Assembly: GCA_902556425.1 (NCBI GenBank) | Contig: CACDWG010000017.1 | Coordinates: 1 to 42,786, forward strand | Origin: UBA4421 sp002704225 | GTDB lineage: Bacteria; Pseudomonadota; Gammaproteobacteria; Pseudomonadales; Azotimanducaceae | DNA: 42,786 nucleotides | Direction: 5' to 3' | Shown: positions 42,152 to 42,786 of the stretch, piece by piece | Layout: each line of letters begins with the position of its first letter | Position numbering within the stretch: position 1 is the stretch's first letter | Translations under genes and position numbers: made by a program | Notes under the pieces: model-generated | What the model saw: only the letters and a program-made list of their open reading frames with translations | Databases searched by the model: none | What the model was told of the DNA's origin: nothing

Positions 42152-42786
42152 CTACTTAGCTCTGGCGTGCTTCCAAATGGCCAAGGTTCGATCCCTCGCT
42201 TCGCCTAGATCAATCATGGGCGCTGGATAGTTTCCCACACCACCGAACTTCCACGGCTCCAAGGTTTGCTTAGGGCTAGCCCCTGCCAATTCCGGAATCA
42301 TTCGGCGTACAAAGGTACCCTGAGGGTCGAAGCGCTCTGCCTGACGCACGGGGTTAAACATGCGGAAATAGGGCACAGCATCGGTGCCCGTTGATGCGCT
42401 CCACTGCCAGCCACCGTTGTTGGCCGCAAAGTCCCCGTCGACCAATTGACTCATGAAATAAGCCTCACCCAGGCGCCAGTCAAGAAAGAGATGTTTTGCT
42501 AAAAATTGGGCAGTCACCATGCGTAACCGGTTGTGCATCCAGCCTGTGGCATTGAGTTGCCGCATACCCGCGTCCACAAAGGGAAAGCCCGTCTCGCCCC
42601 GCTGCCAACGCTCAAGCTGCTCGCGGCTGTGATTCCACGGCAGCAGATCGGTGTCGGACTTAAAAGCGCGGCCCATGGCCAGTCTCGGATGCTCTACCAA
42701 AATGTGGTTGTAAAATTCGCGCCAGATCAACTCGCTGATCCAGGTATCGATATTCGAGTTGCCACCGCTCAACCGATGGCCATTGC
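42152..42786 (-). CDS. phrB: Deoxyribodipyrimidine photolyase, C-terminal part (cut by window end)
   Basis: Class I CPD photolyase that uses blue light and FADH- to split cyclobutane pyrimidine dimers. The frame is open through the window edge; 210 codons plus the stop are visible. These contain most of the FAD-binding helical domain: LSGGNSNIDTWISELIWREF, GFPFVDAGMRQLNATGWMHN, RLRMVTAQFLAKHLFLDWR and DGDFAANNGGWQWSASTGTD, all strongly conserved. The antenna-binding N-terminal domain lies outside. Convergent with the sensor kinase. Confidence 0.95.
   Translation of the reverse strand, partial: NGHRLSGGNSNIDTWISELIWREFYNHILVEHPRLAMGRAFKSDTDLLPWNHSREQLERWQRGETGFPFVDAGMRQLNATGWMHNRLRMVTAQFLAKHLFLDWRLGEAYFMSQLVDGDFAANNGGWQWSASTGTDAVPYFRMFNPVRQAERFDPQGTFVRRMIPELAGASPKQTLEPWKFGGVGNYPAPMIDLGEARDRTLAIWKHARAK

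Overview
The window reads as one contiguous piece of a free-living gammaproteobacterial chromosome of moderately high GC. The conserved blocks hflX-hflK-hflC-hisZ-purA, rnr-rlmB-rpsF-rpsR-rplI-dnaB-radA, glyA-nrdR-ribD-nusB-thiL-pgpA and xseB-ispA are typical of that class. A large TonB-dependent receptor, a Tat-exported HiPIP, a CaiB-type CoA transferase and a photolyase cluster suggest an aerobic, sunlit-water heterotroph, perhaps a marine OM60/NOR5-like lineage; that placement is inference. I see no insertion sequence, prophage, CRISPR array or rRNA, and one tRNA.

Layout. 1-6.5 kb: the end of hflX, the membrane protease regulators hflK (frameshifted at a run of seven Cs) and hflC, then hisZ, purA, a Trm112-like protein and folE2. 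6.5-10.5 kb: a redox/light-flavoured accessory block with a MerR regulator carrying a Cys-rich tail, a HiPIP, a short-chain dehydrogenase, a SOUL haem-binding protein, an AhpD-like protein and gluconokinase. 10.5-18.1 kb: tRNA-Leu(CAG) and the RNase R, ribosomal protein, DnaB and RadA block. 18.1-26.9 kb: ettA, glyA, nrdR, ribD, nusB, thiL, an inserted extradiol dioxygenase, pgpA, ispA and xseB.

27.0-36.4 kb is a catabolic island: an esterase lipoprotein, acyl-CoA ligase, RraA-type aldolase, phytanoyl-CoA dioxygenase-like oxygenase, CoA transferase and a 936-residue TonB-dependent receptor. The genes could import an ester, cleave it, activate the acid as a CoA thioester and shorten it, but the substrate cannot be read from the sequence.

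36.5-42.8 kb resembles the light/singlet-oxygen stress clusters known from other proteobacteria: a DUF1295-DUF6134 fusion, an NTF2-like lipoprotein, a COG2907 flavoprotein, a DUF2878 membrane protein, an orphan sensor kinase and a photolyase cut by the window end. The MerR/HiPIP/SDR/SOUL block at 6.5-9.3 kb may belong to the same physiology (inference). The best leads for something undescribed are the catabolic island and these two light/redox modules. No gene-free stretch exceeds 300 bases; the longest gaps are 38559-38802 and 19795-20028.
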